Shown one piece after another: positions 44,964 to 57,665 of a stretch of DNA of 64,000 bases. The notes under the pieces are model-generated. The model saw nothing but the letters and a program-made list of their open reading frames with translations, made no database searches and had not been told where the DNA came from. Position 1 is the stretch's first letter. Each line of letters begins with the position of its first letter. The translations under genes were made by a program, and so were the position numbers. Source of the stretch: Mastigamoeba balamuthi (lineage: Eukaryota; Evosea; Mastigamoebida; Mastigamoebidae); the NCBI GenBank assembly GCA_902651635.1, contig CACRSC010000026.1, positions 176,953-240,952 of the forward strand, written 5' to 3'.

Positions 44964-45551
44964 GGGGCGCCAGTGAAACGCTGGCCGCCGTGTGGTGGGC
45001 ACGGAATCTGGTAGGCTTTATGAGACTGCGCTGTGTCTCTGCCCAGTTCCCTTGAGGACAAAAAAACGTGATAATCCCTGTTGCTCCTCTCACCCGATGG
45101 TCACGTTGTCTCTGGAGGATCCAGTTGGAATGGACACTGCGGGCCAGTTAGACAACATCCCTCTCACATACGGAGAGATGCGCTCTCGGTGACTCAGCGA
45201 CTACCCATTTTTTCTCTCCTGGCGGTTGTCTTTTTTCTGATTGTCCTTGTGCGATTTCTCATAATCGCTGTTGGATTCAGCAATTGCCGGTGTACCTCAT
45301 TGTCCCGCCAACGTGTGGGTGAAATGCGGTGGGCAGCCCTCTGGGCGACACGCAGCTCCTATTGTGCATGCGCACTGAAGATGTGACGAAGTGTCTGGAG
45401 GCTCTCCGGTTGCGCCGTGCCGAATCGCGAAAGAGCCGATTGTTCTCCGGTGACGCTGCGCAGCACTCCAGTAAATCGGTGTGGGGGACAAACGCAGCCC
45501 GCCCAGTTCTTGACCCACCAGCAAGTCTGCAGACTCGGTCGCAAGCAATAA
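44964..45551. other. Intergenic
   Basis: No gene supported. Likely 3' flank of the Cys-rich gene and promoter of the next one; an AATAAA lies directly before the next start codon at 45547 but on the wrong side to be its poly(A) signal. Confidence 0.45.
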
Positions 45552-48286
45552 ATGCCTGCGCTGCTCGCGCTCGTGTGGGCGCTGGCAGTGGCAGCGGCGG
45601 CCTCTGCTGGGGCCCCCTGCCACGGCAGCAACACGACCGAGTGCGCCGACATCCTCCCCGACTCGCCCATCACGACCATGGTCACCCCCCAGGCGCAGCA
45701 CCCGTGCGGCGGTCTCGGTGCGCCCCTTCCGTGCGCTCCGTTGGCTCTCTGAGCCGTTGCTGCGCCCTGAGGGCTCTCAATACTCGGAGAGCCGGCCGGC
45801 ACTGAAAAGAAACCCCGCACGTAAAAACAACACGGGCAACGAGCAGACTACTTTTACGGGGGCCGCTGGCTGCAGCTGTTCGCGCCCAAGGAGGTGCCGT
45901 GGAGGTACACGAGCGCGTGCTTCAATCTGCGGAACAAGCAGACCGAGACGGCAGAAGCCACGGTGCGCGGCGCCGTCGAGATGTTCGCCGTGGAGGTGGC
46001 GACCGCTCCGGGCCCCGAAGGGATGCCTGTCCTCGTGCCAGGCGACCGCGTGGCCTCGTTCAGCTTTCCCCCTCAGCGCCTCCAATTCGTTCCAGACGAG
46101 TGGGTCACAATCGACATGGGGGCCGACTTCGGTGCGAAAAAATGAAGTCAACGAGGTCCCGCTGGCACGTCTCTCAAGCCGTAGCTCGCAGTCGCGTGGA
46201 GCCGTGGCGTGTTCATCGGGGTCAACTGGTGGTCGTGCGAGAAGATCGGGATGGGAATATCGACGAGCATGGAGGTCGGGAAGCTCGTGTACACGTACGA
46301 GGAGGCCTCCCGGCAGTGGCTGAGGTGCTACGACGAGGACGGCATCAACGGCAAAACCCGCGCGCTCGGGCTCCGCGTGGACGGGACTGCACACCGTACC
46401 GCTCTGTGTTCGCCCTCTTCCCAACGCTCATCAGCGGGCTGCACACAGCGCGGACTTCGCTGCCACCGTCGTGGATATGCAGCGCACGGGAGTACTCTGA
46501 CACCGTCTGCAGCTGCAACTGCGGTGCCTGGGACCCTGCGTGCCAGCGCGACCCGATTAGCCCAAACTGCTCATCGGCTTCCATCTGCGACAGCTCGGGC
46601 AGGTGCACGGGTAAGCCCATGGGTTCGCTGCTGCTCTAAAGCCGCTCCAGATCCCAAGTGGGAGCAGGGCCTGTGTGACCTGAGGAGCTACTGGGCCTAC
46701 GACGGATGCCAGTGCGAGTGCGGAGGCTACCCGGACCCCGACTGCTTCGACCCCTTTGCCCATGTGTCCCAATGCCGAGGCAAATTCCAGCATCCATCGT
46801 GCTCTCTGCCCTGGGGCCATCGTGTGCCGGTCTGCAATGGTCTGTGCCACGCTCCGGTTGCCTGTGATCCAGATGCCAACGCCGTCACGTGCAGAAACGT
46901 GGCGTTGCGAGCTGAGCAGGTACAATGACGGTAGAATCTGCGACTGCGAGTGCGGGTCGGTGGACCCGGACTGCCGGTCAGCGTCGGTGAAAGAAACGAC
47001 CTGCCACGACAATTGGAAGTGCATCGACGGAGTCTGCGCAGGTAAAGAACAGGTCTTCCCTGCTTTTGAAGCTGATGCATGAGAGCAGTCCCACCTTCGT
47101 GGAAGTGCGACAACTCCTTCTACAACGACGGCAGCAATTGTGATTGCTCGTGTGGTGCTTATGACCCCGACTGTGACCTCGCAGTGCCTGTCTACAACTG
47201 CAGTCCTTCTGCAAAGGCCTGCAACTACGACGGAGTGTGCACATTTCTGGGTGCGTCGCCCACAGAGATGGTGACGTTCTGATCTTCGCTGTGCAGGATG
47301 CGGGAACAAGCACGTCGACCGTTCCACCGAGCCCCCAGAGGTTCTCAGCTCCCCCAGGCAATGAGAAACGCTGACACCTCTGTCAGGACTGCGATGGGGG
47401 AAGACACTGCCTGAGTGGCACTTGCAAGTGCCAATACGGCTACCACAGCACATCGCCCCCAAGCGCTGACTGTGTTCCCAGTGTGTACATTCCCTTGTGC
47501 CCTCGCCAGCTCCTCACAATTCCAGAATGCGGAGATGGTATCGTCACTGAAGACGAGCAGTGTGACAGCACGGAGTTTTGCACCGATTGCCATTGCGATG
47601 CTGGGCATCCTCCGTCGACAGAAAACCAGGGAATCTGCCAAGGATGCGGGAATCGAGCCATCGACGGCGAAGAGCAGTATTCATGTTCTATGACTCAGTA
47701 AGTTCACTCACCTCGAGGCTCAGATGCGATTCCGGGACAGGGTGCGATAACTGCACGTGCCTGAGCGGATACGTTCCCACGTCCCCGAGGACGGTGGGGT
47801 GCGTTGCTTCTGGCCGCACCGAGAGCACAAAGAAGGCAGCTTCCATCGCCGGAAGCGTCGGGGCCTCGTGTGGACTGGCCATGGCAATTGCCGTCGTGGT
47901 CGCTGTGATATACGCGTGCGCTCCTTACTAGCAGCATGCATCCACATCGCAAACTCGCCTTGAGCAGAAGGAATGTCAGGAGAGGGCCCAGACCCCTCAA
48001 CCTGCCCAACGAGCTCGGGGGCCCGAAGATCCAGTTCGTCTACTCGGACGAGACAGCGCAGTCGACGGAGTTCGGGAGCCCTCCTCTGCCAGCCCCGCAG
48101 CTGTCGGGAGACGAGACGGTGGCCTCTCCACCCATTTCACCCATCGAGTCGGGCATTCTGGTGGCGAGTACGGCTATGCAACGGTCGCTGGGACCGCAGG
48201 ACGATTCCTTCTCTGCCGTCATTGTGTCCAGCGTTCCACCGCTGGACCTGAGCTTGGTCGAGCTCCCTGGCCCTGCCGATCAGTAA
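45552..48286 (+). CDS. Modular type I membrane protein with repeated Cys-rich domains
   Basis: Eleven exons: 45552-45717, 45847-46131, 46192-46395, 46449-46610, 46651-46839, 46895-47041, 47089-47250, 47297-47340, 47387-47676, 47724-47915, 47968-48286; they total exactly 719 codons plus stop. Signal peptide (LLALVWALAVAAAASAG), then a ~200-residue N-terminal domain (DYFYGGRWLQLFAPKEVPWR, VFIGVNWWSCEK). Four exons follow, each coding one Cys module of the type W.C..s.Y.dg..C.C.CG..DPdC, all with phase-1 introns (DTVCSCNCGAWDPACQ, RICDCECGSVDPDC, NCDCSCGAYDPDC). Next come CGNKHVD, CGDGIVTEDEQCD and CGNRAIDGEEQCD modules, a membrane helix (GLAMAIAVVVAVIYA) and a ~105-residue Pro/Ser-rich cytosolic tail. 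It is probably a surface receptor or adhesion protein. Two introns (47677-47723, 47916-47967) are about 50 nt. Confidence 0.85.
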
Positions 48287-48834
48287 CTCCAGCGCATGCT
48301 AAAAAGGAAGAGCTGTATCATCAAACCAGTTTCCTTGTGAGTTGCTCGCAGAGCTACATCATGAAGGAACGTTCAGTGTGATGGCAATATCTGAGGGAAG
48401 GCGGTTGGGAGTGCTGATGTCAGGCACGACTCTTTTGAGTTCGTTGGTTATACCGACACTGTGCCTTTCGGCCCTCCCTTCGCCACACCCAGCCCGTTCA
48501 TTTTTTTTAAAAATATGATCGGGTTCAGGGGGCACGGTGGCTATCTGCCACAGGGGTGCTACACACACTGGTTGTGTGTTAGCTGTTTCAGTAAAGCGAT
48601 TCCGGGAATCGCTGCCAAGTGTTGGTTGGCTGAAATAGCTACAACATTGGGAAGTGCCTGAAGCACACAGGCATTCCCTGTTAGCACTCCTCCCTTTTCC
48701 CAAACCCAGAGGTGTATTGCATAGTTCCCCTCCCCGAGAGAATGCCAGAAACACAGTTCCTTGTCGGGTTCGCACAAATTTGAGTAACCGCTTATCTGGT
48801 GGTCAAAAAAACTCTACTACTTCTCCTTTGTCAC
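48287..48834. other. Intergenic, convergent
   Basis: Spacer between the 3' ends of the membrane protein gene and of separase. No gene supported. Confidence 0.5.
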
Positions 48835-51800
48835 TCATTTGTGTGCAGTTGATCTTGGTGCAGTGCGAGACAGCACGTCATTCTGGACCAGCAGCGGCAC
48901 CCCGTAGCACACGGCAGCCGCTCCCACCAGGTACGGGAACTTGCACGCGTTCCGCGCCAGCGCCAGCGCCGCCGCGAGGCTCCTCTCGGGCCCCCAGTTG
49001 TCGAACAGCGCCAGCGTCAGCAGGTCCAGGTCGCCGTCGGTCACGTCCCACAGGTTCCCCACAACAGCGGGGCTGTAGCAAAAGGAAGCCGGGGCGTCAG
49101 ACAAACGCGGGCAACGCGCACGCAACAGAGGCAAACGGACCTGCGGGCGATGAGGTAGTTGATGGCCATCCCCGTGGGCTCGAAGTCGCCCTGGACCAGC
49201 AGGCTGCCGGAGCTGCAGCCCATCAGCAGCACCGCGGGGCAGTGCTTGAGGCTGCGCAGCTCGTTGCCCGGGAGGTACTGCTCGCCGGTGCCGTGCCCGC
49301 AGTACAGGAACAGCTCCGAAGCCTCGATCGCTGCCTTGAGCGCGTCGGCCTGCGGCGCGGAGCTCACGGCCCCTCGCCACGTCGCAGCGTGTTCGTCGAG
49401 CAGGGGCTGCAGGTTCTTGACCGTCTTGGGCAGGTTGTCCGCCGGGTCCACGAGGTAGAACGCGTTCTCCACGTCCAGCCCCTGCGAGACGGGGTCCCAC
49501 GTGGAGATGCTGCCCTCGCCCTCCCTCAGCCCCGCCACAATGTTCGACACAAACGCCAGTGAAGGCGACCGAGTGACTGCGCACGCGGGCGGCGCCGTCA
49601 GCCCGAGATGGGGCGGTAGAGGGGGAGCAGAGTCGCGGACCTGGCTGGCCCCTGAGGCAGAGGAAGCTCTCCCAGGGGAACTGCTGCAGGTGCTTGTCGA
49701 GCACGAGGACCAGCGGGCACCTCTCGGGCTTGTCCGACGGCGAGGAGCCCTCCGCGTCGGCTGTGGCTGCGGGAGTGACGACGATGTCCTTCTCGGGGCC
49801 CAGCATGACCTCCTCGCACTCGTCGGCCAGCTTGCGCAGCTTCTTCTCGAGCTTCTCCCTGTTCTTCCACCACTGGACCTTCTCGCCCAGGTCGCGCGCC
49901 GTCGTGCTGTTCTCCTCCTTGATGCCGCGCAGCTCCGCCAGCAGCTCGGGCACCGCCGACTGCTCGAGGTCGAGGCAGAGGTACTCGGGCTCTGCCCTGG
50001 GCTGCATCCGCGTGACCTGCAGCATGTTCATGTCCTCCGACAGCGCCATCGTGACCACCGTCCACGTCGCCGGCAGTATGTCCACGTACGCCTCCTGCGG
50101 GTGTGTGTGAGGCTTGCTGAACCCGCTCTGCAGGAGGGCGTCTCGTGCGCACCTGGAAGTGCTCCCTGTTCGCGTGGTAGTCGAAGAGGCTCGCGTGCAC
50201 CTGCAGTGTGCGCGTGAGGTTGTGCTGTCCCCACCTCGCCTGCGTGCCGCTCCCGCATACCTTGTCGTCGTGCTGCATCACGTCCTCGAGGTCGGCGCAC
50301 AGGTCGTCGTGGGCCCCATCGGGCTTCGCTGCCTCGGCCTTGCCGGCCCCGTCGTCCGCGTGCATCGAGAGGACCTGCTGGCACGCGTTCACTCCCAGAG
50401 ACGCGTCTGCGCGAGCCGTCAGTGCCGAGTCTCCGTGCGATTGCCCTGTCGGCGGTGTTGTATGTGTGCGCAACTGAGGTAGAACGCAGAGGCGAAGCAG
50501 TCCCGCTCGCCGTTGACAAACGCCAGCAGCGAGCACGTCTGCTGGAGCAGCTTGGGCGTCCCCACGACGACGGCCACGTCGTAGGCCCTGTTGCCGTGCT
50601 CCAGCGCCTTGTCCCTCTGGTGCTCCGCCTCCTCCTCTGCGCACAAGGTCCCGTCAGTCCTCGCTCCCCGTTTTGCTGGGGCCGCGGGCGCGGCGAGGCG
50701 CACCGCTGGCGGTGGAGACGTTGCTCCTGCTCCAGTAGACCTCCGCGAGCCGCAGGTGCAGCACGCACGCGACGATGCGCGAACACGGCCGCGTCAGCGC
50801 CGACTTGAGTATCCTCGCGGCCTGCGCCAGGTCGCCCCTCAGGTGCGCCACGCGCGCCATCTTCCCCTGCAGCCTCCCGCTCAGGCTGTCCAGCGGCAGC
50901 GTCGCCACCAGCGCCTTGCGCTTGGCAGCCCCGGCGTCGATGCCGCTGTCGTCGGCGTCGGCGTCGGCGGCAGAGCTCTTGGACTTGGAGGGCTTGGGGG
51001 CCCTGCGCGACTTTGTCTTGCGCGAGAGGCCGAGGATGCGGGCCTCGCGCGGGGTCTCGTCGCCCCTGTGCGCGATGATACGCAGCGTGTCGGGCGTGCG
51101 CGGGGGCCCGAGGTCGAGGAACTGCGTGATGAGCCTCTGCGCGTCGGCGTAGTGCGACATGGCCCCGTCCAGCTCCCCGCTCCTGCGCTTGAGGTCGCCC
51201 AGCCGCATGTGCATCAGCACGTCGTCCTTCTTCTTCAGCGGCGACACAACGTCCTGCGGCCAGCGGCCCCGTGTCAGCAGCGGCAGAGAGGGAGGGGGGA
51301 GGCAAGCGCACCCCGGGGTTGTACGTCGTCTTCATCTCCTCAAAGTAGTCGGCGCTGACCTTGAGGTCCGCCATCTTGTAGTGCAGCTCGCCGAGCTCCT
51401 GCAGGAAGTTGAACGCGATGCTAGGGATCTTGAGGACGCGGCCCAGCTCCAGCCCCCTGAACCCAGAGACATCAGAAGACAGCTCGCAGCAGGAGGCGCC
51501 GGCGGGTACCTCTGGTAGTAGAACTCGGCGTTGTGGATCCTCTCGCGCAGCTCGTTGATCCACCCGTTCTGCAGGAAGCTCTCGGCGAGCCCCTGCCGTT
51601 TGCTCGGTGTCAGCGCGAGGGAAGGCAGCGGAGGGGGGCAGAGTGTCGGTGGGGCCCTGCCTGCAGTATTCGCCACTCGCTAAAGAGGATGCGCGAGTGC
51701 AGCGACGCCTGGAGCAGGCGGTTCCTCGCGGAGCGGCTCCTCGAGGGGCTGGGGTCCTCTCCCCTCTGCGGCTCGGGCAGCACCCCGGGGAACAGCGTCG

Positions 51801-54800
51801 ACGTCACGACGCACTTGTGGTTCAGCGAGTCGCCCGCCAGCTGCAGCGCCTTGCCCCACAGCCCCTGCGCACGGCAACGCAGTCAACGACGCGGCGCAGC
51901 AGAGGTGGGGGGCTGCGAACCTTGTGCAGATAGCACTCTGCCAGAGCGTACTCGAGCTCCGAGACGACCGCGTAGTCCTCCCACGTCTTGGACTCGGCGG
52001 CCAGCGCCTTCGCGAGCATCTCCTCCGCCTCGGCGCTGCGCGGGGGGACGTAGTCGTCAGGCCCACGCGGCCCAGACGAGGGACGGCGGGCGTGGGGACG
52101 CACCAGTCGACGTCGTCGTCCGAGGACGCGTTGAGCACGACGAGCTTGACGGCAGAGGCCAGCAGGCGCAGCCGGAAGACCGTGGCCGCGTTGTTCTCCG
52201 ACGCCTCCTCGTCGCTGTCCGAGTCGGCCGCGCGCTGCTGCCACGCCCGCACGCCCTCCTCCGCCGCTGCGACCTCGGCGAGCGCCCTGGCCGTGTACCC
52301 CAGCGAGCAGTGTATCCTCGCCGCGTTGAGCCTCGCGTTCACGTTCGCTGCGCCCGCGCGGTCGCGTGTGTCAGACGCGCTGCACTGGTCGCAAGGCAGG
52401 CACGGGACGCACCGCAGAGGGGGAGCAGGTCGGTCAGCTCGGAGAACTTGGAGACCTGGTCCGATATGTGGCACGCGGCTAGCTCCGTCTCGGGGTCCCC
52501 CACCAGCTCCAGCATGTCGCACATCGAGTCTGTGGGTCCCGCGTTGTCAGAGGAGCGTTGCAAGATGCGCTGCCGACAGGGAAGAGGCGCGGGCGCGTGT
52601 CGGTCGCGTACGCAGGACCTGCAGCGTGTTGGCGTTGTAGCGCACGGGGCCCTGGGCTGTCCGGCGAACGAGCTGCCTCGAGAGCAGCGCGAGCGCGAGG
52701 CCGAACGACCGGATGCCGTCGGCGATCGTCTGCTTCGGGGCCTCGAAGCGCTGCGCCTCGATGATCGTGATTCCGTTCCACGCGTAGGCCACCGCGAGGT
52801 CGTCGAGCGAGTACACGCTCTCCTTGCACTGCGCGGCGCTGCCCGCTGAGTCTCCGCCCCGCCTGGTTGTGTGCGATGGCTGCGGTTTACCTCCTTGAGC
52901 AGCGTGATGGCCGACACGAAGATGCGCGACGCCTCTGCGGGGTCCGGCAGCCCCGTCTGCGGGTTCTCGAGCCGCACGAGCTTCCCTTTCTCCACCAGGG
53001 CCCTGCGGTGGCCGTCGTTGGGCGCGAGTCAGCACCGTGCGAAGACGGGGTCGAGGCGCCCTGCGCGGCGGCGGGGAGACTCTTGGCTCGTGCCTGGCGG
53101 TGAGCGACGCGGTTTCGAACTCGGTGCAGAGCGAGATGAGCTCGTCGAGCAGCGCCAGCTGGTGCGAGATGGGGGCGCTGCGGGCCTGCAGGGCCTCGAG
53201 CTGCATCTCCGACGCGGAGCGCACAAACTCGGTGAGCCTCTCGCACGGCCTGCTCTTGCGCAGCTCTGCCAGTATGGACGCCTGCAGCCTCGGCTCCTCC
53301 GCGAAGTAGTTCGTGCAGATCTGCGGCAGCCCGTTAGGACCTGGCCCCTGCGCTGTGAGGGGCGCACGCACCCGCGCGAGCATCTGCACCGACGCCTTGG
53401 ACAGCGGTAGGCCGAGCTCGTAGGCAGTCACGGCCGTGACCACAATCGAGTCAATCGCGTCCTGCACAGACGGAGGGAAAGCGAAGATCGGTGAGACACG
53501 GGCGAGTCTGATGTCGGCAGCGCGTGTCTGCGGACCTTGTAGCTCTCCATCTTGATGAGGACCGTGGAGACGGCGTCGAACCGCCGGATGAGATTGAGCT
53601 GCTCCTGCTCCTCCTTGGGGCACCTCTTCCACAGGTCGCAGCTCCCTGCACGGGCCGTCCTGTCAGCGTTCCCGTCGGCCGCTGGCAGAGCGCAGGGACT
53701 CGCGCGTACATCTGAACGCCTCGACGGCAGCCGCGGACTCGGAGGCGTCGTTGAGCGACGCGCCGTACGAGAAGACGCTGCACGAGCGTGACGCTGAGAC
53801 CCGTACGGGAGAGAGAAAAGAGCGGCGGGTCCGCAGAGGGCTGTCTTACACTTGGCCGAGCCGCTTGAGCACGACGCTGTCGCCAATCGAGACGACCGGC
53901 TGCGCCTGCTCCACGAGGCGCTTGACGTCGACGACGCCGAGCTTCTGCTGCGCCTGCACCTGCGCCTGCACCAGCTCCACCGTGAAGTGCAGCAGCAGCC
54001 CGAACTTGACCAGCGGCGAGCCCTTGCCGTCGCCCCTGTCGGCCGCGGCGCCGTCGCCCAGCGCCCTGCGCTCCCAGCCGATGCCGAACACCGTGGCCCC
54101 CAGCAGCGACCCCAACGCCCTCACGACCAGCTGCAGCGTCTCCCCTGGCAGCGCGACGCCGTCCTTGGCGAAGGGGTCGAAGTGTGCGTTCAGGTGTTTC
54201 TGTGCGCGGGACCCATCAGCAACGGAGCAGCGAGAGACCACGGAGCTCGCGCGGGCAGTGGGCAGCGGCGCACCTTCAGGTCGACGAAGCTCTTGACGAT
54301 GCGGAAGAGCAGCACGTACTCCTGCGGGAACACGTCCCGCAACTCGCTGGCGTTCCTGCTCGCGCGCTTCTGCGCCGCCGCGAGGCCGCCGAGCTGCGCG
54401 ACCGCGGCGTCGAGCGAGTCCACGGCGCTCCGCAGGCTCTCGTCCAGCGCCCCGAGCAGCGCCGCGTCGCCGCCCTTGGCTCCCGCGATCGCCTCGAGCA
54501 GCGCCAGCGACTCGGCCGCCTTGACGAACGCGACGTACCCCCTCGCGGACTCGCCGGCACCGCGCAGGTACTCGTCGACGCAGCGCACGACGTCGGCCAG
54601 CGGCTGCAGCGCGCGGGGCTCTCCGGCGGCGAGCAGCTGCCGCGCGAGGCTGGCGGTGCGCGCGGCCCAGTCCGAGAGCTCCGCGTAGCAGCCGCCCCTG
54701 CGCACGAGGTCGGCCGCCGCGCGGGCCACCGCGGGCTGGCTGCGGAGCACCGCGAGCGGGTCGGTCCTCCTGCGGGCCTCGTCCGACGCCCTGACGACGA

Positions 54801-56057
54801 CGGCGTTGGCCTCAGAGAAGAACACGGCGGCGTCGACGGACGACCTCGCGAGGACCGCGAACGCGCACGCCAGGCAGCGCTCCGCCGTCGCCGCGTCCCT
54901 CGGCGCGCTGCGCGAGAGCAGCGTGAACGCGGCAGCACAGTACTGCATGGCGGCCTTGGCCGCGTCCTGCGACGACGGCGACGACGACGACGGCTGCGGC
55001 GACCTCGCGAGCGCGTCGACCCACCGCGGCCACTCGTCCTCGAAGACGCGCAGCGCGTCCTCGTGGCGCCCGCGGTCGACGTAGCAGCGGGCCTCGATGT
55101 AGAGGACCTGCACGACGATGCGCAGGACGTCCGTGTCCTCCGTGCCCTCGGGCAGCAGGAGCGGCGCCTGCGCTGCCCCGCGCTCGCCGCCCTCGCCCCT
55201 CGCGACCCTGCGCGGCGTCGCCGCCGCCGTCGTCGACGTCGACGTGGCGCCGCCCCTGAGCCTGCTCGACAGCCTGCTGGTGACCTTGGGCCGCAGCATG
55301 GGCACGCCCTCCCGCACCCTGGCCACCGCTCGCAGCGCCTCCTCCGTCTTCCGTTCGCGTATGCCACGTATTTATGACGTCAGAAGACGGAGACAAGGGG
55401 CGAGGGGGCGCACAAGGGTCATCTCCTGCATGTTGTAGGCGAGCCTGCCCCAGTGGCGCTCGAGGTCCGAGGGGGAGGAGAGCGTCATCTGCGACTTGAG
55501 CGCGTGCATGGCCTCGAGCGCAGCCTCGGCCGCACGGAACAACACGGCGCCCGTCTCCACGTGGGCCTGGGCCTGGGCCTTCTCGGCCGAGCCCGCCTTG
55601 GCTGCCTCCTTGTACTCCTGTCAGTGGCGGGGGAGGTGAGGCAGACGACAGGCGCGATGCGAAGATCCTAGAAGAGATTTTCTGGAACGGGATCCCAGTT
55701 CTAGATATGACAATGATATCTTGTGATTCTGGGGCACCTTGCACTCGCTGTCGACGCGCAGCAACGACTCTCGGAGAACCTTGGTGGCGAATGCTGCGCA
55801 CACGTTTGCCTGCGCCCTGGAGAGGGGGTGTTTGGCGGTGAGATACACGTATCTTCTGCGAGGTGCGTCTGGTTCTGGGACTGGCGCGACGGCGCGGGCC
55901 GGGGGGGGCACTGTGGGCCGCACTCGATCTGGCGCAGCGTCGAGGAGGACGGGAGGTCGATGGCAGGCAGCAGCCGCTGGCGGACACGCTCTGCCACCCG
56001 CGGTGCAAGCGGCTTGGCACCCAGCGCGGCCACGAGCTCCTTCTGCTCTGCGTCCAT
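48835..56057 (-). CDS. ESP1: Separase (peptidase C50)
   Basis: Large spliced gene read leftwards from MDAEQKELVAALGAKPLAPR at 56057 to the stop at 48835, with some twenty exons. The first ~5 kb code for helical, TPR-like superhelix (for example TDVLRIVVQVLYIEARCYVD, AMQYCAAAFTLLSRSAPRDA near 55.0-54.9 kb). The C50 protease is at the end: LVLDKHLQQFPWESFLCLRG (49.7 kb), LFLYCGHGTGEQYL with the catalytic His (about 49.29 kb), CPAVLLMGCSSGSLLVQGDF with the catalytic Cys (about 49.22 kb), and VVGNLWDVTDGDLDLLTLAL (about 49.0 kb). Separase cuts cohesin at anaphase onset and is held in check by securin. Everything needed for catalysis is present. Internal exon limits are approximate; an alternative upstream Met at 56108 gives a Lys-rich 17-residue extension. 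Confidence 0.93.
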
Positions 56058-56727
56058 CGCACTCGGGCTCAGCGCGCAACAAGATACTTTCTTCTTTTTT
56101 GCCGCCAAAACGCCATAACAATCAAGGGATCTCCTGATACCACGCCATAATATCTCGATTGCGGCGGAGCAGGAAAACCCGGAGCAGTGCTTCCGTCAAT
56201 TGATTCGACCAGTATGCTGTCTCTTTCCTTCTCCCCCAATCAATGGTACCATCACCGCCCAAAGGTGAAAGGCAAAGGAGGGCACGATGAGGAAAATGTT
56301 GCTGGCAGGGCCTAAACCAAGACCGAGCGTGGCGGTCTGAGGGGCCCAGTTATAGTTCCATCTGCGGAGCTCGTGGGCAGCGACACTCCGCAGGGACCTC
56401 CGCATGAACCCCAAGCAGCTCGCCAAGTTCACCTCCTTCTACGAGATATTCTTGTCTCTGGTCGTGTGCCGGATGTCCAAGAGTCCCAGCACCTACTGGC
56501 TATCTCAGCTGCGTGCTTCGGCGCGCATTCTGCCGCGGGGTTTTTATTTCGATCTGGTGACAAGATTCTGTTTGCCGCCAAATTTCAAACTGCTCATTTT
56601 CGCACCAGCGCAGGAAATGCCTCGCCCACAGCCATCGGGTTCGGAACTAGATCGGCCCGCTCGTAATTGCCACCGGCATTACAGCAGCGCGCCCCCGGGG
56701 TACCGTCGAATAGCGAAGTCATTTATG
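56058..56727. other. Intergenic, separase promoter side
   Basis: Short frames on both strands (for example 56404-56748 plus) have hydrophobic stretches but no recognisable start context or domain, and I do not call them. Confidence 0.4.
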
Positions 56728-57105
56728 TCCAGCGGCCCACGCGTGTGAATTGGGCGCAGCGGAAGGTGGTACGAGGTAGGGGGGCGCCTTGAGGGGGGGG
56801 AAGTGCGGGCGTGGCACGTGCGGGGAGGGGAACGAAAGCAATGGAAAGGAAACAATAAAAATACGGGGGGTGTGCTCCGCGGGCCACCGGCTGGGGGGGA
56901 CGCGGGCGGGGGGGNGTCCAGCGGCCCACGCGTGTGAATTGGGCGCAGCGGAAGGTGGAGATGTAGGGGGGGCGGCCTTGAGGGGGGGAAGTGCGGGCGT
57001 GGCACGTGCGGGGAGGGGAACGAAAGCAATGGAAAGGAAACAATAAAACTACGGGGGGTGTGCTCCGCGGGCCACCGGCTGGGGGGGACGCGGGCGGGGG
57101 GGGTG
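56728..57105 (+). repeat. Local duplication around the single N at 56915
   Basis: About 187 bases (GTCCAGCGGCCCACGCGTGT ... GGACGCGGGCGGGGGG) occur before the N and again after it, with a few indels in G runs. As at the other single Ns, this looks like two contig ends that overlap but were not merged. Confidence 0.85.
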
Positions 57106-57131
57106 AGGGACGGATGGGGGGCCCACGCGTG

Positions 57132-57665
57132 CTACGGCGTCGCCCGGGGCGGTGGCCCGCGCGGGCTCGGATTCTTGGTAGCCGAGGCGTTGCTCTTGCG
57201 GCGCTCCTGTATCGACGCCCTGCGCATCATCTCCACCCGTCGGCCGCCGTCGCTCGGCTTCTTCTCCGCGCGCTCCACGTCGTCCTGCTTCTGCTTCCGC
57301 GCCCTCCTGTGGGCCCCGTCCTCCCCGTTGAGCGGTGGGGCCGCTCTCGTCGCAGGCAGGGCAGCGCACTTGACGATGGAGAAGATGATGGAGCTCAGGA
57401 ACGACGCCGCCAGCAGCGCGGCGCCGACGACGGGCAGCACGAGGTTGCGGTGCGACGACGAGGGCTCCGCGGAGCTCGCCGAGCGCTCGGCCCCGCTGCT
57501 GCTGCTGCTGTTGGACGCCGAGGAGTTGTCGCCCGCGCTGCTGCTGCTGCTGAGAGGCACTGCGGACGACAGCGACGACGACGAGGGCCACGCGGTGGCG
57601 TTGCCAGCGCGCGCGGCGTGCGCGAGCGCGAGGACGAGGGCCGCCGCGGCCAAGGCTGCCCGCAT
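57132..57665 (-). CDS. Small single-pass membrane protein, Ser-rich ectodomain
   Basis: 177 codons, intronless. Signal peptide MRAALAAAALVLALAHAARA, then ~60 residues dominated by Ser with several N-x-S/T sites (heavily glycosylated stalk by composition), a membrane helix (VLPVVGAALLAASFLSSIIF), and a basic ~75-residue tail (RRARKQKQDDVERAEKK, MMRRASIQERRKSNAS). RRAS is a classical basic phosphorylation motif. Function unknown. The start is chosen at the Met that opens the signal peptide. Confidence 0.75.
   Translation of the reverse strand: MRAALAAAALVLALAHAARAGNATAWPSSSSLSSAVPLSSSSSAGDNSSASNSSSSSGAERSASSAEPSSSHRNLVLPVVGAALLAASFLSSIIFSIVKCAALPATRAAPPLNGEDGAHRRARKQKQDDVERAEKKPSDGGRRVEMMRRASIQERRKSNASATKNPSPRGPPPRATP

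Noticed and set aside
49598-51563. Long frames in a second register of the minus strand (348 and 511 codons)
   Set aside because: Register shadows over separase exons and introns; composition is Arg/Gly/Ala-rich and no separase motif is read in them.
54276-55367. 363-codon Arg/Ser-rich minus-strand frame and a 397-codon plus frame at 54184
   Set aside because: Both are shadows of the separase exon at 54190-55326, whose frame reads as a continuous helical protein.
56404-56748. 114-codon plus frame with hydrophobic parts
   Set aside because: No domain, no signal peptide shape, no supporting splice sites, and it runs into the duplicated G-rich block.
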